From contig NZ_BANU01000006.1 of NCBI RefSeq assembly GCF_000333035.1, positions 1 through 64,000 of the forward strand: DNA of 64,000 nucleotides, read 5' to 3'. Shown piece by piece: positions 9,901 through 16,546 of the stretch (position 1 is its first letter; each line of letters begins with the position of its first letter). The translations under genes and the position numbers were made by a program. This DNA is from Gordonia sihwensis NBRC 108236 (lineage in GTDB: Bacteria > Actinomycetota > Actinomycetes > Mycobacteriales > Mycobacteriaceae). Below the pieces are notes generated by a model. That model saw only the letters and a program-made list of their open reading frames with translations. It was not told the origin of the DNA and did no database searches.

Positions 9901-10239
9901 ACGCACCCAATCGGCGCACTCCCTCGCAATCGCGCGTTGGGTCAGCTGGTTGCGCAGCCTGATCTCGAACTCGGAGCCGTACAGGCTCGACTCGGCGTGC
10001 CCGCCTGGGATGAAGAACTCGCGGCGCTCCTTGCGCAGCCTGTCGGTCACCTTCTCTGTCACGAAGGACGGGGAGGTAAAGATGAACTCCAGCTCGGAGA
10101 CCTGCTCCAACTCTTTGCGTAGGGCCTCGAACGCGAAGATCGAAAAGGTCGACGCAGCGATGCGTAGCTTCGACCCCGCGGTGATCTCGGACTTGAGGTC
10201 GTCCCCGAGCCGGTCGTTGACATTGTCGATGATCCGCAC
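6970..10239 (-). CDS. SNF2-like helicase with PLD-like N-terminal domain
   Basis: This 1089-residue protein starts at GTG 10239 behind a strong GGAGGG. Residues 1-60 (LRIAASTFSIFAFEAL) and about 130-180 (QGFTTTDLGYERG) resemble the phospholipase-D-like module fused to many defence helicases, but the HxK part of HKD is not recognisable. The SF2/SNF2 motor follows: Walker A DSVGLGKT (273-280), DESH box VVIDESHNFRN, motif V GTDVISEGQNLQDCD, and motif VI QRFGRIDRIGS. It resembles HepA/DrmD-type translocases rather than a classical Res. Lying upstream of DUF4391-mod-res in one overlapping operon, it probably serves as an additional DNA translocase or sensor of the restriction system. Confidence 0.88.
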   Translation of the reverse strand: MRIIDNVNDRLGDDLKSEITAGSKLRIAASTFSIFAFEALRKELEQVSELEFIFTSPSFVTEKVTDRLRKERREFFIPGGHAESSLYGSEFEIRLRNQLTQRAIARECADWVRRKVTFRSNATGSPMQPLAAVDETAVYFPIQGFTTTDLGYERGPAVSNMVTKSEGAAETRQFLAIFDQIWNNPDQLDDVTQAVHDHIASVYAENSPARIYFLILHTLFAEFLDDINEDVLPNDRTGYQDTTVWQSLYNFQRDAATGIINKLETYNGCILADSVGLGKTFTALAVIKYYELRNKSVLVLCPKKLAENWTNYNANLTTNIFAGDRFNYDVLAHTDLSRTRGESLGLRLDRINWGNYDLVVIDESHNFRNADYAEEKESRYQRLMRKVIREGVKTKVLMLSATPVNNRFNDLRNQLQLAYEGESETLSRHLNLSSTVEKVFKDAQTVFNEWSKLDPDDRTSDRILQMLDFDFFELLDAVTIARSRKHIQAFYDTTEIGAFPDRLPPRSVREPLTDLPDVPGFNDIFEQLQALTLAVYTPLAYVFPSRIGKYEDLYNVTAGNARSNLGQQGREQGLKKLMTVNLLKRLESSVDAFRLTLAKIEATVDRTLGLIDSHNGATVDLGTDVSGLDLDVDDEDDANVEALTFGDKIRIDLDDIDLDSWRRDLWNDHETLGPLLGEMRKVTSDRDLKLQALTRIIEDKAAQPINPGNRKVLVFSAFADTANYLYRELAPALTAAGLETAMITGSGHGAKTTLGTGFDFQQIMSMFSPRSKQRHLIMPKETRDLDVLIGTDVISEGQNLQDCDYLINYDIHWNPVRIVQRFGRIDRIGSTNSRIQLVNFWPDISLDEYINLKERVENRMVIADLAGTADDNVLTLEDSDAAFRKQQLRRLQDEVIELEDVRTGVSITDLGLNDFRMDLLGYVKEYGDVAAAPKGLHAVVPADTAKGLKPGVIFALRNVNADENINRGNRLHPHYLVYLDDDGEVIADHTEAKHLLDLIRSGCRPHDQPVTDVVRIFNAATGEGVNMGRYSELLTDAIHSMIEVTEERDIDSLFTGGGTTALTQTIAGLDDFELIAFIAVVDPTAAADE

Positions 10240-10240
10240 G

Positions 10241-10435
10241 TCAGCCCTCCACCGTGTCGTGGTCTGCTGCGGCCCCGCCTCGGACCCAGTCGTCGACCTC
10301 GCTGGCCTGAAACTTCCACAGCCGGCCGATCTTGTGGGCGGGCATACCCTTCTCGGCGATCCAGGTGTAGACGGTGTCCTTGGTGACGCCGAGGTGGGCG
10401 GCGATGTCGTCAGCGGACAGCCAAGGCTCCGTCAC
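10241..10435 (-). CDS. AlpA/excisionase-type HTH DNA-binding protein
   Basis: This 64-residue protein is almost entirely one winged/MerR-like helix-turn-helix: WLSADDIAAHLGVTKDTVY, then GRLWKFQASEVDDWVR, the canonical HTH_17 pattern. Such proteins act as excisionases, phage activators or local transcription factors. It is the first gene of the restriction cassette and is separated by one base from the helicase start, so a regulator controlling delayed expression of the cassette is the natural reading. Direct and inverted GGTTTA-like sequences lie about 50-90 bases upstream and are the obvious candidate binding sites. An excisionase role for the surrounding island is an alternative. Confidence 0.82.
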   Translation of the reverse strand: MTEPWLSADDIAAHLGVTKDTVYTWIAEKGMPAHKIGRLWKFQASEVDDWVRGGAAADHDTVEG

Positions 10436-10481
10436 TGTTGCCCCTCCGAATCGCCGACCGATCGTGTATCAGCCTCTCGGG

Positions 10482-10530
10482 ACTTTACAGGTTTAGTCTG
10501 GGTTTAACCCGGTTAGGACGGTTTCATCCG
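10482..10530 (-). promoter_or_regulatory. Candidate operator/promoter of the restriction cassette
   Basis: Upstream of the HTH gene the DNA turns A/T-richer and carries four GGTTTA-like units (GGTTTAG, GGTTTAA, GGTTAG, GGTTTCA). One is part of the 11-bp palindrome GGGTTTAACCC at 10500-10510. The spacing is roughly 10-14 bp, which suits cooperative binding on one face of the helix. The HTH protein is the likely ligand. No exact -35/-10 pair could be assigned. Confidence 0.4.
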
Positions 10531-10564
10531 AAAGGGGGCGGCTTCAGACGGGAGCGTCGCACAA

Positions 10565-10591
10565 TTAGGTGGCGGCATTGGCCTGCCCTAC
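10565..10591 (-). pseudogene. Short remnant of the type ISP methyltransferase beyond the insertion
   Basis: On the minus strand this stretch reads VGQANAAT then a stop. In type ISP enzymes the catalytic NPP(F/Y/W) is followed within one or two residues by a VGQ(A/T)-type segment. The same gene's NPPF lies at the far end of the recombinase element, so these 27 bases look like the immediate continuation of the interrupted gene. Everything downstream of it (some 500 codons) is gone and is replaced by the restriction-cassette promoter. The match is short, so this is inference. Confidence 0.4.
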
Positions 10592-10661
10592 CTGTTGGGT
10601 TTCGGTCCACAGACTGAGTGGGTTGGCGTGGCCAACGTGGCAACAATGGCGCGGCGTGTTC

Positions 10662-11075
10662 TCATCGTTGGCCTCCCCGGCCTGGTCCGATCGGTATGAC
10701 TCGTCCGGAATGCTGACCTTCTCGGAGCTGATCGTTTTCCAGCGCCAACATCTGAATGATCCGCTCGAGTTGGTGGATGGTTTCCTGCAGGGCAGTGACG
10801 TCCGCGGTGAGTTCTTCGATGCGACGCTGGGCATCGTCGCGCTCGTCGCGAAGTGCCACCAGAGCGGGTGGGGTGTCGGTATTCGCGACCCGTGCCCGGA
10901 ACTCCGCCTGCAGGTCGGTGTGGCGGTGCGTGAGAAGCCAGCGCTTGACGCGGGCCTCCTCGGCGAGCGCTTTGATGGTGAGTTTGCCGTCAGAGTAGAG
11001 CGGGTCTCCTGCGATGAGGCGATCCATCGCGTCGCGGATTGCCCGCCGTACGTCGTCGTCGGTGGTGGTCGTCAT
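10662..11075 (-). CDS. TnpC-like transposition accessory protein (DUF6262)
   Basis: The 137-residue product starts at ATG 11075, overlapping the recombinase stop (ATGA). Residues 1-60 look like a small helix-turn-helix (KLTIKALAEEARVKRWLL), and about 75-125 form a leucine-heptad coiled coil (IEELTADVTALQETIHQLER). This HTH-plus-coiled-coil layout is that of Tn554 TnpC and the DUF6262 family, which modulates the orientation and efficiency of recombination. In-frame starts further upstream would only translate the recombinase gene in another frame. The protein is intact. Confidence 0.82.
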   Translation of the reverse strand: MTTTTDDDVRRAIRDAMDRLIAGDPLYSDGKLTIKALAEEARVKRWLLTHRHTDLQAEFRARVANTDTPPALVALRDERDDAQRRIEELTADVTALQETIHQLERIIQMLALENDQLREGQHSGRVIPIGPGRGGQR

Positions 11076-13207
11076 CGGTGTCCCTCGGGGTTCCGGTGGT
11101 GGTCGATGATCCGTTGAAGGTTGCCGATGCGTTGTTCCAGGCGCGCTTTCATCGGTAGCGGGATGACCGGACTCGCGATCTCCTCGCGGAGTCGATCGAT
11201 GGCGGCTTCGGCGTTGGCGATGTTGTGGTCGGTGCGGGCGATGTTGCCGCAGTTCGGTTGGCAGTTGGTGATGTCCGGTGACGCGTCGATGCGCGCTGTT
11301 GTGGCCCGGTCGGGGTGGCACAGTGCCTTCGATTGGTCGTAGCAGCAGGTGACGAACTGCTCGCTGTTGTCGTAGATCCGCAGGCGGGGGTTCGCGTGCA
11401 GTGCTGCGGCTTGGCGGTTGGTCAGATACCGGCCCCCGAACTGCTGGTGGTAGAGGCGGACACCGTCCCGGTACCTCGGGGCGGCCGGCCCGGTGACCGT
11501 CTCACCGTCGTCCAGGCGTGTGTGGGCGGCTTCGAGGTACTCGGCGGCGGCGAGGGCTTCCTCCATGGGGAACACGTCTCGCAGTCCGCTGGCTACTCGG
11601 GAGCCGTAGCCATCGGTGGTGTGGCCTCGAAGGTGCCCGTACTGGATTCCCAGTGCGATACGTCCTCCCGGTCGGCGGTAGATGAACCAGGCGAGGGTGC
11701 GGCGGAATCGTTTGAGGACTACCGGGCCGTCGGGGTCGGCCGGGATGGACTCGTGTGCACGACCGAACTCGTCGGACTTGGCGTTGCACCAGGCGATCAG
11801 GTCCGCGGTGCGGTCGCGGATCATCCGCGGATGCACCGCCTTGTCTCGTTCGGCATGGCCGGTGAACGAGGTGTAAGCGCGGAGTGGGAACAGCAGTTGG
11901 CTGTCCGGGTACATCGCTTCCATCACCGAAACGGCCTTGGCGACGGGTGCAATCGCCTGCCAGGGCTGGTCACGTTGTGTCCCGGCCGGGATCGTGTTCC
12001 CGTTCTCGTCGAGTGCATCTTTGAACACTCGGCCGTAGATCAGATACCGGGTTTGCCCCGTGCTCTCGTCGGTGATCGTTCGGCAGCATCCGTGTTGCAG
12101 CGCCCGACACTCCTCGCCGCGCATACCGGTCAGGTAGGCCACTACGATGAAGGCCGCGGTCGCGAGCAGGTTGGAGAGCTCGTCGACCTCGTAGAAGTTG
12201 ACTCCTCGTGTCCACGGCTGTGTGTCGATCCTCCCGGTGATCGCGACCGGAAGGACGGCTTCGTCCGTGGGGTCGAGGTCGGCGAGCAGCGACGACCCGC
12301 CGGACTCTGAAACTTGCGCGGCGGTCAGGCCGAGCTGCCAACCGATGAACTGCATGGCGATGCAGCGCCGCTGTGGGCGGTTGGCCGGATAGAACCCCGG
12401 CACCGTTCCGGACGTCGCCCGTTGCTGCCGTGCGTAGTCCTTGAACCGTTCCCAGGCAGACCTGCCCTCCAGGAGGGGTGGGGTCTGTGGCGTTGACTTC
12501 GCGTGTCGTGCCGCGAGGATGTCGTCGCTGAAGTCGACGCAGAACCGAATCGCCCAGACGAGCAGGGCCGACATCGTCTGCGGGTGGATCGGCGGTGTGC
12601 GGTTCTCCGCGGACCACTTCGGGTCACCGAGGACATCTGCTCGAACGAGCGTGTCCTCCCAGTGGGGTCGGATCAAGGTGTCGCTGTCGGGCAGGTATGG
12701 CCCGTACAGCCAGCATCGGGTGATCGCGAAGAGTCGATTGGCTTGGCTTTCCCGGCTGAGGCCACTGGCGGTGACCTCGGAACAGTACCGCCGATACAAC
12801 TCGACGGTGACCTCGCTGAACTCGTGGACCGCTTGTGCCACAAGCCATTCCATCCACAACCGCATGAACCCCGCATAGACGACGATCGAGCCGACGGACA
12901 GCTGGGATCGTGTCGCGGTCGGTCTCTCCAGATCCTCGACCGGGGTGGGGACGTTCACGCAGAGCCAGACGAGCCGCTTCGCCGCCGGGCGGAAACACGG
13001 TGGGTAGGTGTCGAAGTTGACGGACTGGGTTCCTGTGACGGTGGGCTTGTGCAGCAGCGGCCCCAGGTCCCAGCGGCTGTCCCCGATCCGTGACAGCGGC
13101 TGTGTGTACGAGGGCGAGAGTCGAGTCTTGTCGAGGATGATCGGGTCGGAGTCGACCGTGGCCACCACAGTGGGTGGTGTCGAGACCGCGGCGGCGTACT
13201 GACTCAT
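11072..13207 (-). CDS. Tyrosine-type site-specific recombinase, TnpB-like (third of trio)
   Basis: This 711-residue recombinase has core motifs in its second half: GMRGEECRAL (catalytic Arg I), RRTLAWFIYRRPGGR (box II region with Arg), and YGHLRGHTTDGYGSR, where the final Tyr is the probable nucleophile. The N-terminal 250 residues form the SAM-like core-binding region. The C-terminal 100 residues carry CCYDQSKALCHP and CQPNCGN, a zinc-ribbon-like Cys cluster seen in Tn554 TnpB relatives. It overlaps both neighbours by four bases, so the trio and accessory protein are made together. It is longer than Tn554 TnpB (about 630 residues) but complete. Confidence 0.82.
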   Translation of the reverse strand: MSQYAAAVSTPPTVVATVDSDPIILDKTRLSPSYTQPLSRIGDSRWDLGPLLHKPTVTGTQSVNFDTYPPCFRPAAKRLVWLCVNVPTPVEDLERPTATRSQLSVGSIVVYAGFMRLWMEWLVAQAVHEFSEVTVELYRRYCSEVTASGLSRESQANRLFAITRCWLYGPYLPDSDTLIRPHWEDTLVRADVLGDPKWSAENRTPPIHPQTMSALLVWAIRFCVDFSDDILAARHAKSTPQTPPLLEGRSAWERFKDYARQQRATSGTVPGFYPANRPQRRCIAMQFIGWQLGLTAAQVSESGGSSLLADLDPTDEAVLPVAITGRIDTQPWTRGVNFYEVDELSNLLATAAFIVVAYLTGMRGEECRALQHGCCRTITDESTGQTRYLIYGRVFKDALDENGNTIPAGTQRDQPWQAIAPVAKAVSVMEAMYPDSQLLFPLRAYTSFTGHAERDKAVHPRMIRDRTADLIAWCNAKSDEFGRAHESIPADPDGPVVLKRFRRTLAWFIYRRPGGRIALGIQYGHLRGHTTDGYGSRVASGLRDVFPMEEALAAAEYLEAAHTRLDDGETVTGPAAPRYRDGVRLYHQQFGGRYLTNRQAAALHANPRLRIYDNSEQFVTCCYDQSKALCHPDRATTARIDASPDITNCQPNCGNIARTDHNIANAEAAIDRLREEIASPVIPLPMKARLEQRIGNLQRIIDHHRNPEGHR

Positions 13208-15018
13208 CCGTCGAGCTTCCTACTCAGAAGCCGGCTGACAACGTCGCGATCCTCGTCACCGGCGACACCACGCGCCTGAGCGATCTCGGCGGTCGTTGCA
13301 TTGGTCGTGAGCACCGTGCGCAGCCGGGCGTAGTGCTCGGCGAAGTCCCGATCCCATCGGGACGAAGTCACCACGGTGGCGACGTCGTCGAGCGCGTCGA
13401 GCAGGATGACCAGCCGTGGCAGATGCCGAGGTGTGATCACGGCATTGGCGCACCCGAAACACGCGAAGAACGAAGCCGGACACGGTTGGCCGGCATCGTC
13501 GGCGAACGGGCTCTCGAAGAAGTCCACGCAGGCTGCAGTCGGCGTATCCAGGCGGCCGGCCAGCAACAACGTGAGCACCTGAACCGACACGCCCAGCTCT
13601 GCGGCCGCTGTGTCCGGGTCCTTCCTTGCCGACTCGACCCCACGGCTATCCATCGCGCGGACATGGACCGAGGCGTGCGCGTGCGCGACGGCCTCGTTCA
13701 GTCCTTCGACGATCGTCTCCGACGATGCCTGTGCAGTCTGTGGATCCGGTCGGCGGTAGATGTCCTCGCTGTCGGTCTCGGAGTTCTGCCGTGCGGTGTG
13801 GTTCAAGACCTGTTCGGTCAACCGGAGCCGCCGGAAGCTCCACTGCGGGCCGGCTTCGGTCTGCGCCTCCTGCCCGGCTCGGCCGGCACCGAGGCACGCA
13901 GTCGCCCATTCGATCCGAAAGGGTCCGTGCTGATGAAGGTCCTTGTGACGGTGGGCGACCAGCAGCTTGCTAGTGGGGCGACCGATCGTGTCCAGCGCGT
14001 CACGGCACGGCTGGGTCAGCGTGATGACTGCGCGTTCCCACAGCTTTCCGGCCTCGCCGGCGAGGACCTCGTCCGAGTGGCGTTTGGTGCCTCGCCGCGG
14101 CTTGTCCACCCCTACGGTGTGAACTGGCCCCTCAGCATCGGGATCCGATGCCCGGAACGAGTCGACGGTCAGGTTGTTCATCACCGACAGGTTGAAGCCT
14201 CGCTCGCATACGAGCAGGACCATCAGGCAGAGCACCTCGTCGATGCTCGGGAACAGCGCCTGCGCGGGGTTGGTGACACCGCGCAGGTCGAAGCAGCCCT
14301 TCTGGCCAACCGCCCAAGCCAGGTACTGCGACGGCATCGTCCCCGTGCGGGCGAGGTGGGACAGCAGGGAACCGACCGTCCACCGAGTGCCTTGGACCTG
14401 GAACACCTGGACGTCCGCAGGTTCGTCGCCGCCGAGATACCGCTGCAGGACCGCGGTGTTCGCCTCGATGCGGCGCAGGGCTTGGTTCACCCGCTGTTTC
14501 GCGGTGTTGCGGATCGCCGTGAACTCTTCACGGGTGTAGGCGTCGTTCGCCGGCAGCCGTTTGCGTGGCTTGACGGCCTTCGCGCGCATTGCTCGTCGGG
14601 TCGAGTGCGGCAGGGTCGTCGCCTCCGACAACAACGCCCGCATCATTGTGACCTGCCCGGGCCAGCGGGTGCTCTGGTCCTTCTCCGCCCGCCATGCCCA
14701 CCACACTTCGGCGTCGAGGTCGGACAGAGAAGCGACATGCGGATGGCACTCGGTCAGGTAGCGGGCCAGGTGCTTGACTGCGCCAGCTGCCGCCTCTGCA
14801 GTCGTGATGGATTGCCAGCGGCCTCCCGGTGCGACACCGTTGGCGAACGCGCGAACAAGGTCGTCGAGGAGCGTTGGTGCTGCCGATACTTCACTAAAGT
14901 CGAAGACCTTGCCGCGGCCGTCGGGGTCGACGAAGTTCACCTGCCGCACGGAGTCGTCGACCAGGGTCGGCCGCACGTATTTGGTGGGCGGCAGTGCTGC
15001 CGACTTCGACGGGCTCAT
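13204..15018 (-). CDS. Tyrosine-type recombinase, TnpB-like (second of trio)
   Basis: The 604-residue protein is a second large recombinase-like subunit between the TnpA-like and 711-residue proteins. It has a SAM-like N-terminal region, a central VLLVCERGFNLSVMNNL (probable catalytic-core Arg region), a basic FRRLRLTEQVLNHTARQ segment, and a C-terminal CPASFFACFGCAN Cys cluster resembling the TnpB zinc region. The catalytic signature is weaker than in the other two, so it may act structurally. Start ATG 15018 overlaps the TnpA-like stop by four bases. The frame is intact. Confidence 0.75.
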   Translation of the reverse strand: MSPSKSAALPPTKYVRPTLVDDSVRQVNFVDPDGRGKVFDFSEVSAAPTLLDDLVRAFANGVAPGGRWQSITTAEAAAGAVKHLARYLTECHPHVASLSDLDAEVWWAWRAEKDQSTRWPGQVTMMRALLSEATTLPHSTRRAMRAKAVKPRKRLPANDAYTREEFTAIRNTAKQRVNQALRRIEANTAVLQRYLGGDEPADVQVFQVQGTRWTVGSLLSHLARTGTMPSQYLAWAVGQKGCFDLRGVTNPAQALFPSIDEVLCLMVLLVCERGFNLSVMNNLTVDSFRASDPDAEGPVHTVGVDKPRRGTKRHSDEVLAGEAGKLWERAVITLTQPCRDALDTIGRPTSKLLVAHRHKDLHQHGPFRIEWATACLGAGRAGQEAQTEAGPQWSFRRLRLTEQVLNHTARQNSETDSEDIYRRPDPQTAQASSETIVEGLNEAVAHAHASVHVRAMDSRGVESARKDPDTAAAELGVSVQVLTLLLAGRLDTPTAACVDFFESPFADDAGQPCPASFFACFGCANAVITPRHLPRLVILLDALDDVATVVTSSRWDRDFAEHYARLRTVLTTNATTAEIAQARGVAGDEDRDVVSRLLSRKLDG

Positions 15019-16478
15019 CGCGGCACCTCGCTGTCCTGGATCCGGGGAGAGAGTTGCGCGACTCGTGCGACGAGGTCACCAATCAGCGAATCGTCAGCCG
15101 GGTCGGAGTTGAGGAACAACTCGACCTGCAGTCCCGATACCGGCTCGAGGTAACAGTCCCGCGTCGTCGCCAGGTTCGCGTGCCCGAGCATCGTCTGCAC
15201 GAGCACCCACGGATCGCCGAACAGATGCCGGAACTCGCGGCGTTCGTCCGCAGTGATTCCCATCCTCCTGTCATGGGCGTAGATGAGCGCGACCAGCATC
15301 CGCAGCGCGAACGAGTGTCGAAGCATGTGTGGGTGGCATCGGATATCAACGCCGAGCCCGTGACAGCGCGCGTTGGCAGTCGAGAACACCGCTTCCCAGG
15401 TGCGGTACGGCAGCGGAAGGCCGGCTTCGGACAGCCACAGCATCCACGGCTCGAGCCCGTTGTCGCCGTCGACGAAGAAGCCGAGCCGATCCTTCCAGTC
15501 GAGGTTGTCCAGCGGCACGCTGCCCGGCCGGCCGTCATCATCCCGGTAGTGGACGATCCGACGGTTGTCGACCCGGTCCACGACCTTCATCGAGGTGATC
15601 GCGGCGTAGCGGCCTTCACGCTGCGCCCTGTAGACCGCTTCGCGGCGGGTCGACTCCCGATAGTTGTCGATCATCTTCAGGGTGCGGCCCGAGATCCAGA
15701 AGTCACGGCCCCGCCCACCCTTGGCCACCGATTCCCCGACCCGGCCCCGGGCATATTGCAGTTCCGAGTCGAATAAGGGCAGCTCATTGAGTACCAGGAA
15801 CCGCCCTCGCGGAGTCGTAATCCGCTGGACCACAAGGTTTCTGCCAGGGCAAGGTTCCGTCCGTCGTTGCGGCCGCGCCACCGTTCGTCACGCGTACCGT
15901 CCGCGAGGTATCCGCCGAGCCCGACATCACGCCACCGCATGTACGCACGGGGGGGTCAACCACTTCACTCGGGTGGAGCGCACGCTCTTCGGCAGCAGTT
16001 CCGGACGCAGACTCGGCGGCCCTGTCGGCCTCCGGTTGTCAATCATCGCCACCGGTGAGCGGCTCACCTTCCCTTGGTGCTGTTGCCAGCTGTAGAACTT
16101 CGAGATCGCAGCAAGCTCCCGGGAGAACTTGGCGGCACTCACCCGTCGAGGATTGCGGTCGTCGCGCCTGCGCCAGAACTCGAAGTCGACGAGGTCGTCC
16201 CGCGTGGCGTCTCGCCAATTCAACTCCTGGCCGGCGAGGAACGACAGAAACACCTTGAGATCCATGGCGTACGAGATCTGGGAGTCGGCGGCCAGGCGCT
16301 TGAACGTGTCGGGAGCGAAGAACAGTGAGACGTCGATGTCCGGTTGACCGGTCGCGGGAAGCAGGAAGGGCTGGTCGCGGCGGATTCCCACGGCGGCTTC
16401 GCGGGCATCGAGTGTGGAGGCGTACTCCGCCGCCACCGACGAGGTCAGCTGGCGGCGGCTAGGCCGCGCATAGGACAT
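15015..16478 (-). pseudogene. TnpA-like tyrosine recombinase with two compensating frameshifts
   Basis: The N-terminal part (from ATG 16478, MSYARPSRRQL) reads through a SAM-like domain to WLTP, then meets a run of seven C on the minus strand (15951-15957) and stops at 15927. Removing one C continues sensibly as YMRWRDVGLGGYLADGTRD to GLRLREGG, after which one base is missing near 15810. The original frame resumes as FLVLNELPLFD and continues to the stop. The C-terminal core is normal: HPHMLRHSFALRML (Arg-x-x-His) and LGHANLATTRDCYLEP (Tyr nucleophile). Repaired, it would be about 487 residues. Either it is inactivated, or one or both indels are sequence errors; a ribosomal shift at C7 is a remote alternative. 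Confidence 0.78.
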
Positions 16479-16546
16479 CCGCCACTCGTGCGCCCCCTCT
16501 GCGCTGCTCCACGGCAACATACGATGCCACAACACGCCGACATTTT

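Larger units (their letters stand above)
10592..16546 (-). mobile_element. Tn554-like tyrosine-recombinase element
   Basis: About 5.95 kb holds four co-directional genes joined by ATGA overlaps: TnpA-like recombinase (frameshifted), two TnpB-like recombinases and a TnpC-like DUF6262 protein. Tn554-family elements have this layout (tnpA-tnpB-tnpC), lack long terminal repeats and insert at specific sites. The ends are placed where flanking sequence reads as parts of one type ISP methyltransferase gene: NPPF at 16550-16561 and VGQANA at 10574-10591. No cargo genes were found. Short inverted sequences near each end (TTGGC/GCCAA by 10620, GGCA/TGCC by 16513) may be recombinase core sites. Ends are accurate to perhaps 10 bases. 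Confidence 0.7.

Noticed and set aside
7123-10122. 999-codon open frame on the plus strand opposite the helicase gene
   Set aside because: It is the mirror of a strongly coded gene with SNF2 motifs; its translation is Val/Asp/Arg-rich without any motif, an effect of high third-position GC.
6970-10239. The cassette as a DISARM system
   Set aside because: A SNF2 helicase and a methylase are present, but DrmA, DrmB (DUF1998) and a separate PLD gene are missing, while a true type III Res is present.
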